The notes below the pieces were generated by a model that was given only the letters and a program-made list of their open reading frames with translations, had not been told where the DNA came from and did not search any database. A stretch of DNA of 64,000 nt from JADJOY01 sp046331705 [NCBI: bacterium]. GTDB lineage: Bacteria > JADJOY01. This document shows positions 9,093-18,140 of the stretch, in pieces (the stretch's first letter is position 1; the number at the start of each line of letters is the position of its first letter). The stretch covers positions 1 through 64,000 of the forward strand of contig JAXLQJ010000031.1 of the NCBI GenBank assembly GCA_046331705.1. Reading direction: 5' to 3'. The position numbers and the translations under genes are program-made.

Positions 9093-9286
9093 GCGCGGTC
9101 AAGCGGGCGTCGATTCCCCAGCCATCCCACTCCGCCGGCCGCCATGCCGAAAGCCGCGACGACCGCGCTCCCTCGACGAAGCGAGAGTCGAGAGCGATCC
9201 GCAGCGACTCGATGCGAGCCCACTCGAGACTGCCATCGATCGGATCGGGTCAGACGGCTTCGGATCTCGTGGCGAGGCGGCGAAGC

Positions 9287-9784
9287 TCAAAACCCGATGC
9301 TGGCCCACACGCCGGGCACGAAGAACGCGTTGCCGTCGTCGAGGGCGCGGTAGGAGACCTGGCCGCTGACGCGCACGATCGCGAGGTCGATGCCGACGCC
9401 CGCGCCCAAGTCCACGTACACGCCGCTCTGATCGTCCGGGCCGGCGATCTCCCAGTAATAACCCGGTCCGGCGGACGCGTACGCTTCGAGCGGACCGAGC
9501 GGCAGGGTCAGGATCGCGGACAGGTCCACGAAGTTGGTGTCCGGTAGCTCGTCGTTGCCCGGCGTGAAGATCCGGCTGTAGCCGAGACCCAGGCCGAACC
9601 AGTTGGTGAAGCCGTAGGTGAGGTCGGCGCCGACGGTCAGCGACGGGGAGCTGTCGCCGCCGGAGGTCACCCACGCCGCGCCCACGAAGGGGCTGAAGCC
9701 GAGACCCTCGTGTGCCTCGGCGGATGACGCCGCGGCCATCGTCGCCAGAACGATGACCACCACTCGCCGCGAGATGGATCGCAT
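9287..9784 (-). CDS. Small outer-membrane beta-barrel protein
   Basis: A 165-residue exported protein. ATG 9784 is chosen because AGGAGG lies seven bases upstream; the frame is open farther upstream. Residues 1-24 are a clear Sec signal ending SSAEAHEG. The mature part consists of alternating strands rich in Tyr, Gly and Phe (TVGADLTYGFTNWFGLGLGY, AYASAGPGYYWEIA) and ends in the aromatic C-terminus VWASIGF, the outer-membrane insertion signal. This resembles eight-stranded OmpW/OprF-like barrels. Role unknown. A long intergenic region separates it from the divergent lipoprotein gene. Confidence 0.75.
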   Translation of the reverse strand: MRSISRRVVVIVLATMAAASSAEAHEGLGFSPFVGAAWVTSGGDSSPSLTVGADLTYGFTNWFGLGLGYSRIFTPGNDELPDTNFVDLSAILTLPLGPLEAYASAGPGYYWEIAGPDDQSGVYVDLGAGVGIDLAIVRVSGQVSYRALDDGNAFFVPGVWASIGF

Positions 9785-9866
9785 GCTCATCCCTCCTCCC
9801 ATTCGAGCGATCGCTCGCGAATGCAACCGCGCGCGAGCCCCGTGTGCGTCGTCGATCCCCACGATG

Positions 9867-9894
9867 GCGACGATGGCGATCCTTCCATCGTCGC
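9867..9894. repeat. Perfect 10-bp stem-loop in a 383-bp divergent intergenic region
   Basis: The 383 bases between the barrel gene and the lipoprotein gene (9785-10167) contain no convincing gene. They contain a perfect hairpin: GCGACGATGG at 9867-9876, an 8-base loop, and its complement at 9885-9894. Its position upstream of two divergent genes suits a regulatory or mRNA-structure element rather than a terminator; no T-run follows. Confidence 0.5.
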
Positions 9895-10167
9895 TCGATC
9901 GTTCACAGGTTCGAGCCTAACTCCGTCGCGCGGCGCCCGCCTGGGCTGCGCGGATCGAAGCCAGAGCCCGGTGGTCTCCACCGTGCGCCGGTATGCGTCC
10001 GGCGCCGGCGCGCGGCGGTTCGTGCGCGCCTCCGGGCAATCGCCGAGGCACGTCGAGGCATCGCTCGTCAAGGGAACGGAAGTGGCTCTTGCCAGGGGAA
10101 GGGGGCCGTAGTAACGACTCGCTAACCATCAGCGCCGGACGCGAGCCGTCCGGCAGGGGGAGACACC

Positions 10168-10665
10168 ATGCGAGTGATGTATTCGAAGACGTTGCTGGGC
10201 GCCGTCGCCGTGAGCGGAGCGCTGCTCGCGGGCTGCGGCTTCAACTTCGCGGGGACCTACCAGGGCTCCGTGACCGAAGCGATCGACGTGTGCACGGCGC
10301 AGTTCGATCTGGCGCCCACGCTCGCGTTCACCGGCTTCGGCTCCGGCTCGCCGGTCGCGATGAACTATGCGGTCACCGGCACCCTCGACATCACGGTGAC
10401 GGGGCCGGAGCCGTGCCCGATCGTCGTCAACTCGACGCTCGCCGGCACGGCGACGTCGGATAGCCCGGACGTGCTCACGCTGGCCGCCACCCTCACGAGC
10501 GGGTGCGCCGGCGCTGGATGCCCCGAGTCCATGACCTACGATGGCAACGGCAGCGACGCCGACGCCGACAACAACGTCGACACGATCCTCGGCGATCTCA
10601 TCGTCCAGCCCACCGACGACGTGGCGCTGGGCCCGTTCAGCCTGACGCTGACGCGCGTGCCGTGA
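10168..10665 (+). CDS. Predicted lipoprotein, unknown function
   Basis: A 165-residue protein with a classical lipoprotein signal: MRVMYSKTLLGAVAVSG followed by lipobox LLAGC at residues 20-24, cleaved before Cys. The mature part is rich in Thr, Gly and Asp with four further cysteines. It contains an acidic DGNGSDADADNN segment that looks like a calcium-binding loop. GGGGGAGA lies seven bases before the ATG. Family not recognised; probably anchored in the outer membrane. Confidence 0.8.
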   Translation: MRVMYSKTLLGAVAVSGALLAGCGFNFAGTYQGSVTEAIDVCTAQFDLAPTLAFTGFGSGSPVAMNYAVTGTLDITVTGPEPCPIVVNSTLAGTATSDSPDVLTLAATLTSGCAGAGCPESMTYDGNGSDADADNNVDTILGDLIVQPTDDVALGPFSLTLTRVP

Positions 10666-10826
10666 CGGTCGCGCGCTAGCACCGCGCGCTCCGCGCTCGT
10701 TCCTCCGGATGGCCGGGACTCCCCCTCTCGGCCGCCGGGCGACGACGCGGATCCTGGGCCGATCGGGCTCGGCGCGTGCGCGCGAAGCATCCGCCCCGCG
10801 ACGTCGCCTCCGGCTGACCTCCCGGG

Positions 10827-11288
10827 TCAGAGCAGCCTGGGCACCGGCTGGCCGTTGGCTTCGAGGACCTGGACGTAGCGTTCCACCATCGCGGCGGCGT
10901 CCTCGAGCATCCAGATCTCGCCGTCGTCGTTCACGAGCGCCATGCCGTTGTTGACGACGAACAGGATCACGGCGGGCTCGGTGGAGTCTTCGGGGACGTC
11001 GAGGGTGTGGATGGCACCGGCGGGCTCGTACACGTAGCCGCCGGGTGTCGCCCACCAGTCGTATTCGAGGTAATGCCAGCGCCCCGAGATCGTGTACGCG
11101 TGCACGTCGCCGAAGTGCTTGTGGCGCGGTAGCCGGATGCCCGGCGCGAATCGGGACAGCAACGTGTAGCTGTTCTGCACCAGCGAGGCGCGGAGCACCT
11201 TCACTTCGATGCCGTCGATGAACTGCGCCCAGGGGTAATCGTCGAAGCGCGCGACCACGGTGGTCGGCGTCTGCGGAAGCGCGGTCAT
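10827..11288 (-). CDS. Cupin protein, 2,4'-dihydroxyacetophenone dioxygenase-like
   Basis: A 153-residue single-domain cupin. ATG 11288 is preceded by AGGAG at eight bases. The metal-binding motif is RLPRHKHFGDVHAYTISG (two His close together and a third downstream), and the second motif is YEPAGAIHTL. Overall it resembles the 2,4'-dihydroxyacetophenone dioxygenase / ChrR-cupin group, non-heme iron proteins some of which cleave aryl ketones. It lies 70 bases downstream of the aldehyde dehydrogenase gene on the same strand and may be the last gene of that operon. The substrate is an inference only. Confidence 0.78.
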   Translation of the reverse strand: MTALPQTPTTVVARFDDYPWAQFIDGIEVKVLRASLVQNSYTLLSRFAPGIRLPRHKHFGDVHAYTISGRWHYLEYDWWATPGGYVYEPAGAIHTLDVPEDSTEPAVILFVVNNGMALVNDDGEIWMLEDAAAMVERYVQVLEANGQPVPRLL

Positions 11289-11358
11289 GGGGAGCTCTCC
11301 TGCGTCGCGCGGCGTGGCGCAACGCGCTGTGCGATGAAGCGGATGGCGAATCCGGCCG

Positions 11359-12858
11359 TCATCGGCCGAACCCGAAGCGCACGATGGCGTCCAGCAAGCG
11401 GGCACGTCGCGCGGAGTAGGGAAACCAGGACCATTCGCGCCCGAGACCGAGGCGATCGGCGAAGATCGCCTGGCGTACGCAGAACTGCCGCAAGCCCTCG
11501 GCGCCGCCGTGGCGGGTGCCCACGCCGCTTTGCTTGAGCCCGCCGAACGGAAGCGCGGAGACCGCCGCCACCAGCACGCATTCGTTGATGCACACGCTGC
11601 CGCTCTCGATGCGCTCGGCCACGGCGAGGCCGCGCGGCAGATCACGCGTCCACACGCTGGCGCTCAAGCCGTGCTCGCAGTCGTTCGCGAGCGCCACCGC
11701 TTCGTCGGCGTCACGCACGACTTGCACGGGAATCACGGGGCCGAAGGTCTCCGCGCGCATGATGTCCATGCGGTGATCGACGTCGACCACCAGCGTGGGC
11801 GGGAAATACGCACCCGCGGCGGACTCGGTGCGAGCGCCGCCGACGAGCACCCGGGCCCCCTTCGCGCGCGCGTCCGCCAGGTGCCGTTCGACGATCTCGA
11901 TCTGGCGCGGCCCGATGAATGGGCCGAGATCGGCGTCGGTCTGGGCAACCGCAGGACCGTGGCGCAGCGTGCGCAGCTCCGCTTCGAGCTTGCGCGTGAA
12001 CTCCGCGGCGACGCTTCCTTCGACGTACACCCGCTCGACCGACATGCACACCTGGCCCGTCATGAGGCAGCCGCCCCAGGCGGCGGCACGGGCAGCGCGG
12101 TCGAGGTCGGCGTCGCCGAGCACGATCATCGGATCGTTGCCGCCCAGCTCCAGCAGCACCGGCGTCAGGCGCCTGCTGGCTCGCTCCATCACGCGGCGGC
12201 CCGTGGCCGACGAGCCTGTCACGCACACCATGTCGACGTGATCCACCAGCGCCGCGCCGGTCTCGGGGCCGCCCACGACGACGCTCAGGATTCCCGGCGG
12301 CAGCACCCGATTGAGCGCGGCGACCGCCTCGAAGACCGCCACCGGCGTGATCTCCGAAGGCTTCACGATGACGGCGTTGCCGGCGACCAGCGCGGGTAAG
12401 GCGTCCACGAAGGTGAGGTGAAGCGGTGCGTTCCACGGGCCGAGCACGCCCACCACGCCGCGGGGTTTGTAGGTCACGTAACCGCGCTTGCCCACGAACG
12501 GCGCCGCGCTGACGCGTTCGCGGCGTAGCCAGCGCGGCGCCTTCCGGGCCAGCGCGCGCAGCTCCAGGCAGATGCCGAGGAGCTCGCCCACGACGTCCAC
12601 GCGCGGCTTGCCGGTCTCCGCCGCGAGGGCGTCGAGGACCGCCGCGCGCCCGCGCACCAGCTCGCGCCGCGCGGCCTCCACGATGCGAACGCGTTCCTTC
12701 ACGGGCCGCGCTCCCCACGCGCGCTGCGCGCCGCGCGCCCGTTTCGCGATGGCGGCCACCGTCGCCGGCTCGTCGATGGCGAGCTCGCGAAACACGATGC
12801 CGCGCGCGGCGTCGCGCACGGCGAGCGCCGGGCGAGGTGGCGAGTCGGTGCTGGTCAC
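11359..12858 (-). CDS. NAD(P)-dependent aldehyde dehydrogenase
   Basis: A 499-residue member of the ALDH superfamily. The start is GTG 12858, whose GTGA overlaps the stop of the P450 gene. Visible are the cofactor segment GVLGPWNAPLHLTF, VIVKPSEITP, the catalytic Glu237 in LELGGNDP and catalytic Cys271 in GQVCMSVERVYVEG, and the C-terminal ALPFGGLKQSGVGTRHG. A basic C-terminal tail (about 40 residues) extends past the usual end, as in fatty-aldehyde and coniferyl-aldehyde types. Coupling to a P450 and a carotenoid-type enzyme suggests it oxidises an aldehyde made by the P450 to an acid. Confidence 0.93.
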   Translation of the reverse strand: MTSTDSPPRPALAVRDAARGIVFRELAIDEPATVAAIAKRARGAQRAWGARPVKERVRIVEAARRELVRGRAAVLDALAAETGKPRVDVVGELLGICLELRALARKAPRWLRRERVSAAPFVGKRGYVTYKPRGVVGVLGPWNAPLHLTFVDALPALVAGNAVIVKPSEITPVAVFEAVAALNRVLPPGILSVVVGGPETGAALVDHVDMVCVTGSSATGRRVMERASRRLTPVLLELGGNDPMIVLGDADLDRAARAAAWGGCLMTGQVCMSVERVYVEGSVAAEFTRKLEAELRTLRHGPAVAQTDADLGPFIGPRQIEIVERHLADARAKGARVLVGGARTESAAGAYFPPTLVVDVDHRMDIMRAETFGPVIPVQVVRDADEAVALANDCEHGLSASVWTRDLPRGLAVAERIESGSVCINECVLVAAVSALPFGGLKQSGVGTRHGGAEGLRQFCVRQAIFADRLGLGREWSWFPYSARRARLLDAIVRFGFGR

Positions 12859-14237
12859 GAGTCGGCTGCGCCGCGCTGGAGGAAGGCCGGCAACCCGCTC
12901 TCGGGATGGAGCGTGGGCACGTACTTGAGGAGCGGGTCGCCCGGCTCGACGATCAGCGCGAACTCGGCGAGCAGCAGCGACGCCACGATCTTCGCTTCCA
13001 GGAGCGCGAAGGCCTGCCCGATGCAGAGCCGCGCACCGCCGCCGAAGCCGACCAGCGCGTACGGTGCGTGCGGCGCCGCCCGGTGCTCGCGACGCGGAGC
13101 GAGGAATCGCTCGGGGTCGAAACGGTCGGGATCGGCGAACACGCCGGCGATGCGATGCGAGGCCCACGGCGAATAGCTCACGGTCATCCCTGGCTCCAGC
13201 CGGAAACCGTGGAAGTTGAAGGGCTCGAGCACCCCCCGCTGGCACAGGCTGATCGGAGGCCACATGCGCTCGACTTCCTTGAGCGTGGCGTCGAGGAAGG
13301 TGAGCTGCTCGAGGTGAGCGAGGCTCAGCTCCGCCTCGCCGCGCGCCGCGCGCTGCTCGGTCCGAAGACGAAGCGCCACCTGTGGTTGATCGCGCAACGC
13401 GAGCGCCCAGCTGGTGAGCATGGAGGCCGTGGTCTCGTGACCGGCGAAGGTGAGGATCACGCATTGCTCGACCAGCTCGTCCTCGCTCAGCGCTGCACCC
13501 GACTCGTCCCGCGCGCTGATCAGGAGCCCGAGCGCGTCCGCGCCGGGGTGAGCACGCCGCTCGCGGATCACGCCGCGCAGGTGGCGCTTGAGCTCGTCGA
13601 GGGCGCGCAGCGCCTTGCCGTAGGGCGTGAACGGCACGTCGACACGTGGAAAGAAGATGGCGCCTCGCGCCAGGTCGTCGTTGAGCTGGCGCAACCGCGC
13701 GAGGTCGAGACCCGAGTCCACCCCGAGCACCAGCCGCGCCATGATCTCGAACGTCAGGTCGCGAAACCGCTCCAGCGCGAGGCTGCGGCCTGCGCGTGCC
13801 CAGTCCTCGAGGTGCTCGCGGGCCACCTCGTGCATCACCTCGAAGTAGCGCTGCACGCCGAGCTGATGGAAGGCCGGCATCATGAGCGTGCGATTGCGGC
13901 GATGGACCTCGCCGTCCTGGAAGAGCAACCCGTCACCCAGCACGTCCCGGACGATCTTGTAGCCCTCGGCGTGCGAGAGCTTGTCGCGGTGCGTGGTCAT
14001 CACCGCTCGGTTCGCCTCGGGACCGATGAGCGCCACCATCTCCATGCCGAAGAGCTGGAAGCGGAACACCGGCCCGAGGGCGTGATAGCCCTCGAGGAGG
14101 TAACGGCCGGGATGGGAGAGGATCCGGCGCGGTGCCCCGAGCCAGGGCAGCCCCCGATGACGAGGGATGCGCGTCGCGCGTGCGGGCGTCGGGGCGGGCG
14201 CGCTCGCGGGCGCCGAGACCTCGGGGGCGGTTTCCAT
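12855..14237 (-). CDS. Cytochrome P450
   Basis: A 460-residue P450. ATG 14237 overlaps the stop of the upstream CruF-like gene (ATGA), and an earlier start would overlap it fully. Motifs: I-helix AGHETT at 265-270, the ExxR pair E321-R324 in EVERMWPP, the PERF-like DPDRFDPERF, and heme-binding FGGGARLCIGQAF with Cys405. No membrane anchor; the N-terminus is Pro/Ala-rich, so it is soluble and needs a separate ferredoxin system, none of which is in the window. Gene order (carotenoid enzyme, P450, aldehyde dehydrogenase) suggests stepwise oxidation of an isoprenoid methyl or end group to a carboxylate. Confidence 0.95.
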   Translation of the reverse strand: METAPEVSAPASAPAPTPARATRIPRHRGLPWLGAPRRILSHPGRYLLEGYHALGPVFRFQLFGMEMVALIGPEANRAVMTTHRDKLSHAEGYKIVRDVLGDGLLFQDGEVHRRNRTLMMPAFHQLGVQRYFEVMHEVAREHLEDWARAGRSLALERFRDLTFEIMARLVLGVDSGLDLARLRQLNDDLARGAIFFPRVDVPFTPYGKALRALDELKRHLRGVIRERRAHPGADALGLLISARDESGAALSEDELVEQCVILTFAGHETTASMLTSWALALRDQPQVALRLRTEQRAARGEAELSLAHLEQLTFLDATLKEVERMWPPISLCQRGVLEPFNFHGFRLEPGMTVSYSPWASHRIAGVFADPDRFDPERFLAPRREHRAAPHAPYALVGFGGGARLCIGQAFALLEAKIVASLLLAEFALIVEPGDPLLKYVPTLHPESGLPAFLQRGAADS

Positions 14238-15103
14238 CAACCGTCGATCCCGCGAAGCGGCTCCATCGCGCCGGGCGTGGCGGCGTCGTCGAAGCGCGCT
14301 GGCGGCAGCAACGCTCGCGCGCACGCGAACGCGAAGAGCGCCGTCAGCGCCAGACCGTTCACGATCAGCAAGCCGCCTGGCACCTCCTGCGGTAGCTCGC
14401 TCGCGAAGACCAGGTGAGCGGTGATGGCGATCATGAAGAGGAAGACGCCACCGCACGACATGATTCCGAGCAGCGGCTGAAACGGCAGCGCGAACAGCGG
14501 TCGCGGTCCGAGCCCCCGCCGCGCGAGCCAGCCATCGAGCGCTTGGTTGGCGAACGCCACGACACCGCAGGTCACGAACCATCCCAGGTAGTTGGTGAGC
14601 GGCACGCCGAAGTGCAGCGCTGGCGAGTGGTAGTGGTAGAGGTCGCCCAGGAACCAGTGCGAGCCCAAGAGCGAGATCGGATCGATCACCAGGTCGAGCC
14701 AGACGGTGATTCCCGCGGCGACCAGCGCCACCTTGGGCGAGCGATCGAGGGTGGCGTCGTCGACTCGCCGCATGCCCGCGCCACGTCCGGCGATGCGACC
14801 CAGCAGCGTGCGCGCCGTGGTGAACGCGAAATAGCTCAGGAACGCGAAGCTCAGGCTCGCGAAGAGGGGAATTCCCGCGAGCCACAGCTCATCGGGAAAG
14901 TTCTGCGGGTGGTAGCTGTACATCCCGAACGGGAACCCGGTGCGAATGCTCGACGCCTCGGCGGCCCAGCCCACGAACGTGCCGAGCGCGAGCCAGGTCA
15001 GCAGGCCGAGAACACCGCGCTCGGCGAGCGCGATCACAAGAAAGCCGACCAGAAACGCGACCACGTACGGTCGATGGACCCACATCGCGTGCACGTAGCT
15101 CAT
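14237..15103 (-). CDS. CruF-like carotenoid biosynthesis membrane protein (DUF422)
   Basis: A 288-residue integral membrane protein with seven or eight hydrophobic helices. It carries the DUF422 family segments GWAAEASSIRTGFPFGMYSY and VWLDLVIDPISLLGSHWFLG. Characterised members (CruF) are carotenoid 1',2'-hydratases acting on psi end groups; others are named only carotenoid biosynthesis protein. It begins a minus-strand operon, overlapping the P450 gene by four bases. Start ATG 15103 follows a 158-bp spacer in which I see no gene. No phytoene synthase or desaturase lies nearby, so the carotenoid assignment rests on the family. Confidence 0.82.
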   Translation of the reverse strand: MSYVHAMWVHRPYVVAFLVGFLVIALAERGVLGLLTWLALGTFVGWAAEASSIRTGFPFGMYSYHPQNFPDELWLAGIPLFASLSFAFLSYFAFTTARTLLGRIAGRGAGMRRVDDATLDRSPKVALVAAGITVWLDLVIDPISLLGSHWFLGDLYHYHSPALHFGVPLTNYLGWFVTCGVVAFANQALDGWLARRGLGPRPLFALPFQPLLGIMSCGGVFLFMIAITAHLVFASELPQEVPGGLLIVNGLALTALFAFACARALLPPARFDDAATPGAMEPLRGIDG

Positions 15104-15261
15104 GCGTCGGGCTCCACGGGATGCCGCCCCTCGAGGGGCCGAGCCGCGCCATCCTAGTGCCGAAGACGACTGGGGTGAACCCCGAAATGACGGCGCCGGT
15201 CGCCGCCGCCGCGGGGCGGGGCCACCTGCGGCGCGCCGGTCCCGCGGCGATCAGCGGTACG

Positions 15262-16695
15262 TCATCGCAGCGCGAGGGTGGTCGGTTGCCAGTCGGGAGC
15301 GGCGATCTTGCGGAAGCTCGCGAATCGGTCGAGCGTGGGCGCGCGGACCTCGGTGGCGAGATCCGTGGCGCGTAGCACCTCGAAGCTGCGCTTGCGCTGG
15401 CGATCGGCGACGACCTCGCGCACGACCGCCAGCTTGGCGCCGTCGGGAGAGAGCCCGGCCGCCTCGACGTAGCCCACGCCCGGCTCGCTGGCGGCGGGCA
15501 CCACCAGCTCGAACGACCAGCCCGCGGCCGACTCGTGAAAGAGCCAGAGCTCCGACCACGCCGGCAGCGGTTGCGCCGATACGGTCACGGCATTGCCGCG
15601 GGCGGCGACCCGCACCGATTGCGGCCACAGCACTCCGAAGGTGCAGCGCTGCGCCAGCGGGGGCTCGCCGCCGCCAGCGTCTTTCGCGGCGCGCCGGATT
15701 CGGATGCAGCTCTGGCCGTCGTCCTGCCGTTCGACGGCGACGGAAAGGCGCCCTCCCGCCGCGGGAGCCGCGGGCTGGCCGAGGCCGACGGCGCCGCGCA
15801 CCGCCGCGACGCGCACGATCGCCTCGTCGCGGGAGAACGCGTCGTCGGCGGCGAGCGCGCCGCGGTCGGTTTGGGAGATCTCGAAGACCGCGCGGGTCGC
15901 CGCCTCGCGGGCCCGATCGGGGTCGGCGATCGACGCATACGCATGCGCGAGCGTCGCGAGCACGGCGGCGCGCCGGATGCGCAGCGCGCCGCTCAGGTGC
16001 GCGGGCAGCGTGCTCGGTTCGACCTGGTCGAGGACCTCGCGCCGCCACTCGTTCCAGGCGCGAAGCACCACCGGGCTCACGTCGTTCGCGAGCTCGCTGT
16101 CGCGGGTGAGCGCCAGCGCCGCGCGCGCACGCGGGGCGGGGTCGGTGCCGGTGGCGAGCACGGTCCGGTAGGCATCGCCGTCGTAGCTGGTGCGCACGCG
16201 GCCATCGCGCTCCGTGCTCACGAAGCGCACGCCGTAGCTCTCGGCGACGGCGCGATGCTCGGCGAGCGCGGCGCCCGGCGACGTCTGCTGGGGTGCCGAG
16301 ATGCGACGAGCCAGCCGATCGGCCATGACACCGATGGCGTCGTAGACGTCCGCGACCGCATCGGCTGGACCGGCGCAACGCAGGTAGAGCCCCGCGTAGC
16401 CGATCCCCAGGCTCTCGGAGCCGGGTGCGTCGCGCAGAAAGCGCACGATCGCGCCCAGCTCGGCCGCCGTCTCGCCGGCCATCGGGTAAGTGCGGACGCG
16501 CCACGGGCGGACGTAGCCCGGGCGCTCGCGCCGGTGGTCCCACACCTGGAGGAAATCCGGCGTCTCGCCGCGCACCTCCAGCCAATCGCCGCGCCAGAGC
16601 TCGGCCTGGCGCGGGGCGGCGTCGTTGGGGGCGGCGCGTAGCGGGGTCGAATCCTCGACCACGATCGCGATCACCAGTGCCAGCGCGGGGATCAT
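15262..16695 (-). CDS. Exported protein with N-terminal SH3-like domain, unknown function
   Basis: A 477-residue protein. It begins with a short hydrophobic segment (MIPALALVIAIVVEDSTPL). Residues 15-65 look like a bacterial SH3 domain (STPLRAAPNDAA, GDWLEVRGETPDFLQVWD, PGYVRPW), suggesting contact with peptidoglycan or another envelope partner. A helical middle part (residues about 70-290) is followed by a beta-rich C-terminal region. Family not recognised. Its ATG overlaps the stop of the SPFH gene by four bases, so the two are translationally coupled and probably act together at the membrane. Confidence 0.75.
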   Translation of the reverse strand: MIPALALVIAIVVEDSTPLRAAPNDAAPRQAELWRGDWLEVRGETPDFLQVWDHRRERPGYVRPWRVRTYPMAGETAAELGAIVRFLRDAPGSESLGIGYAGLYLRCAGPADAVADVYDAIGVMADRLARRISAPQQTSPGAALAEHRAVAESYGVRFVSTERDGRVRTSYDGDAYRTVLATGTDPAPRARAALALTRDSELANDVSPVVLRAWNEWRREVLDQVEPSTLPAHLSGALRIRRAAVLATLAHAYASIADPDRAREAATRAVFEISQTDRGALAADDAFSRDEAIVRVAAVRGAVGLGQPAAPAAGGRLSVAVERQDDGQSCIRIRRAAKDAGGGEPPLAQRCTFGVLWPQSVRVAARGNAVTVSAQPLPAWSELWLFHESAAGWSFELVVPAASEPGVGYVEAAGLSPDGAKLAVVREVVADRQRKRSFEVLRATDLATEVRAPTLDRFASFRKIAAPDWQPTTLALR

Positions 16696-17951
16696 CGCTC
16701 GGCCCCTTCATCCGAGTCGGAGTCCGGCTCGGCGGCGGCTGACGCGGATGCGCCGTCGGTCTGCGGCGCCCGCGCTCGACTGGAGCCCGCGAGCAGGCCC
16801 TCGGCGAAGAATCCCGCCCGCGGCGGCGGCGCCACGATCACCTGGATCTTGTCCGAGAGCTTGTCGGCCACGGTCTTCTGGATGAGCAGCGGGTTCTGAG
16901 CGATCAGCACCGAGTCGCGGGCGAGCTGCTCGGATGCCGCCTTGCCCGTGACCTCGATGCGATAGGCGTCGGCCTCGGCGAGCTTGCGGCGGGTGTTGGC
17001 CTCGGCGTCGGCCTCGATGGCGCGAGCGGTCGCTTCGGTCTCGGCTTGCTTGATGCGGTGCACGCGCTCGGCCTCGGACTCGAGACGCTGCTGCTCGATC
17101 TCCTTCTCCTTGAGCGGCAAGAGGTGCGTCATGGCCTCGACACGGCCGCGGGCGGCGATCACCTCCTCCTGGGCGGCGGCTTCGGCCTGCTTGGCGCTGG
17201 CGACCTTGCGCGCCTCCGCTTCGAGCTCGGTCTCCTTGACCTGCTTCTCCTTGAGCTCGAGCGTGAACCGCATCTTCTCGCTGGCGAGCTCTTCGGCGAG
17301 CAGGCGTTCGATGCCCTCGCGGTAGTCGCCGGGCAGGTCGACGCTGCCGAGGGTCACGCTGTCGATGCGGAAACCCTTGGGCTCGAGGCGCGCGCGGATC
17401 GCGCTCTCGATCTCGTTCTGGATGGGCACGCGCTGGGTCGCGAAGATCTCGCGCACGGTGTGCTGCGCGAACACCCGTTGCCCGATCCCGTCCACCACCG
17501 GCTCGATGAAATCGTGCCCCAGGTCCTCGGGAAGGCCGCGGGCGATCTGCTCGATGCGCGCGGGATCGATGGCGAGCTCGACCGAGAGCTCGACACCGAT
17601 CGACAGGCCCTCGGAGGTCTTGAACGGCGCCTCGCTGGACGCCCGCGCGCTGCGCACGCTGCGGTAGACCTGGGTGCGAGTCGGAACGCGGCGCACGCGA
17701 TGCACACCCGGCACGCTCACGAAGCTGCCTGCGCCGATGACGGTCATGCCGCCGGTGAGGCGGCTGGTGCGGATCGCGACCTCGCCGGGCTCCACGGCTT
17801 GGAGCGGTGGATGGCGCAGCATCGCGGTGCCGCCTGCGGCCGAGGCGGCGATGGCGAGGCCCGTGAGGATGGCGCCGGTGGCGATGCGTCGGCGGTGACG
17901 TGTGGGTGAGGAAGCAGGGCGCTCGTTTCCGGGAAGCAGCGTGTCGTCCAT
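16692..17951 (-). CDS. SPFH/prohibitin-domain membrane protein
   Basis: A 419-residue protein: a short cytoplasmic N-terminus, one transmembrane helix (about residues 22-42), then an SPFH domain (residues 48-225; VEPGEVAIRTSRL, and VYRSV). A long charged coiled coil follows (about 225-360; ELKEKQVKETELEAEARKV), and the end is acidic (PDSDSDEGAER). SPFH proteins oligomerise into membrane microdomain rings that hold proteases or lipid enzymes. GGAGG lies 11 bases before ATG 17951. Coupling to the SH3-like protein implies that protein is its partner. Confidence 0.9.
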   Translation of the reverse strand: MDDTLLPGNERPASSPTRHRRRIATGAILTGLAIAASAAGGTAMLRHPPLQAVEPGEVAIRTSRLTGGMTVIGAGSFVSVPGVHRVRRVPTRTQVYRSVRSARASSEAPFKTSEGLSIGVELSVELAIDPARIEQIARGLPEDLGHDFIEPVVDGIGQRVFAQHTVREIFATQRVPIQNEIESAIRARLEPKGFRIDSVTLGSVDLPGDYREGIERLLAEELASEKMRFTLELKEKQVKETELEAEARKVASAKQAEAAAQEEVIAARGRVEAMTHLLPLKEKEIEQQRLESEAERVHRIKQAETEATARAIEADAEANTRRKLAEADAYRIEVTGKAASEQLARDSVLIAQNPLLIQKTVADKLSDKIQVIVAPPPRAGFFAEGLLAGSSRARAPQTDGASASAAAEPDSDSDEGAER

Positions 17952-18140
17952 CGCGTGCCCGACCTCCGTGCCGGGCGATCGAAGCGGGTTCGAGCGACGA
18001 CGAAAGCAAACGCGTCGCCAGGCGCGGGTCGTGGGCGACGCTGCGCGCGCGGCGCTGGCTGCGCACGGCGCGCTGCACGATTCCTGCGCCAAATCGCGGC
18101 AGAATCGGTACGGCCTCCTGCGCGTGATCGGCGAGCGCCC

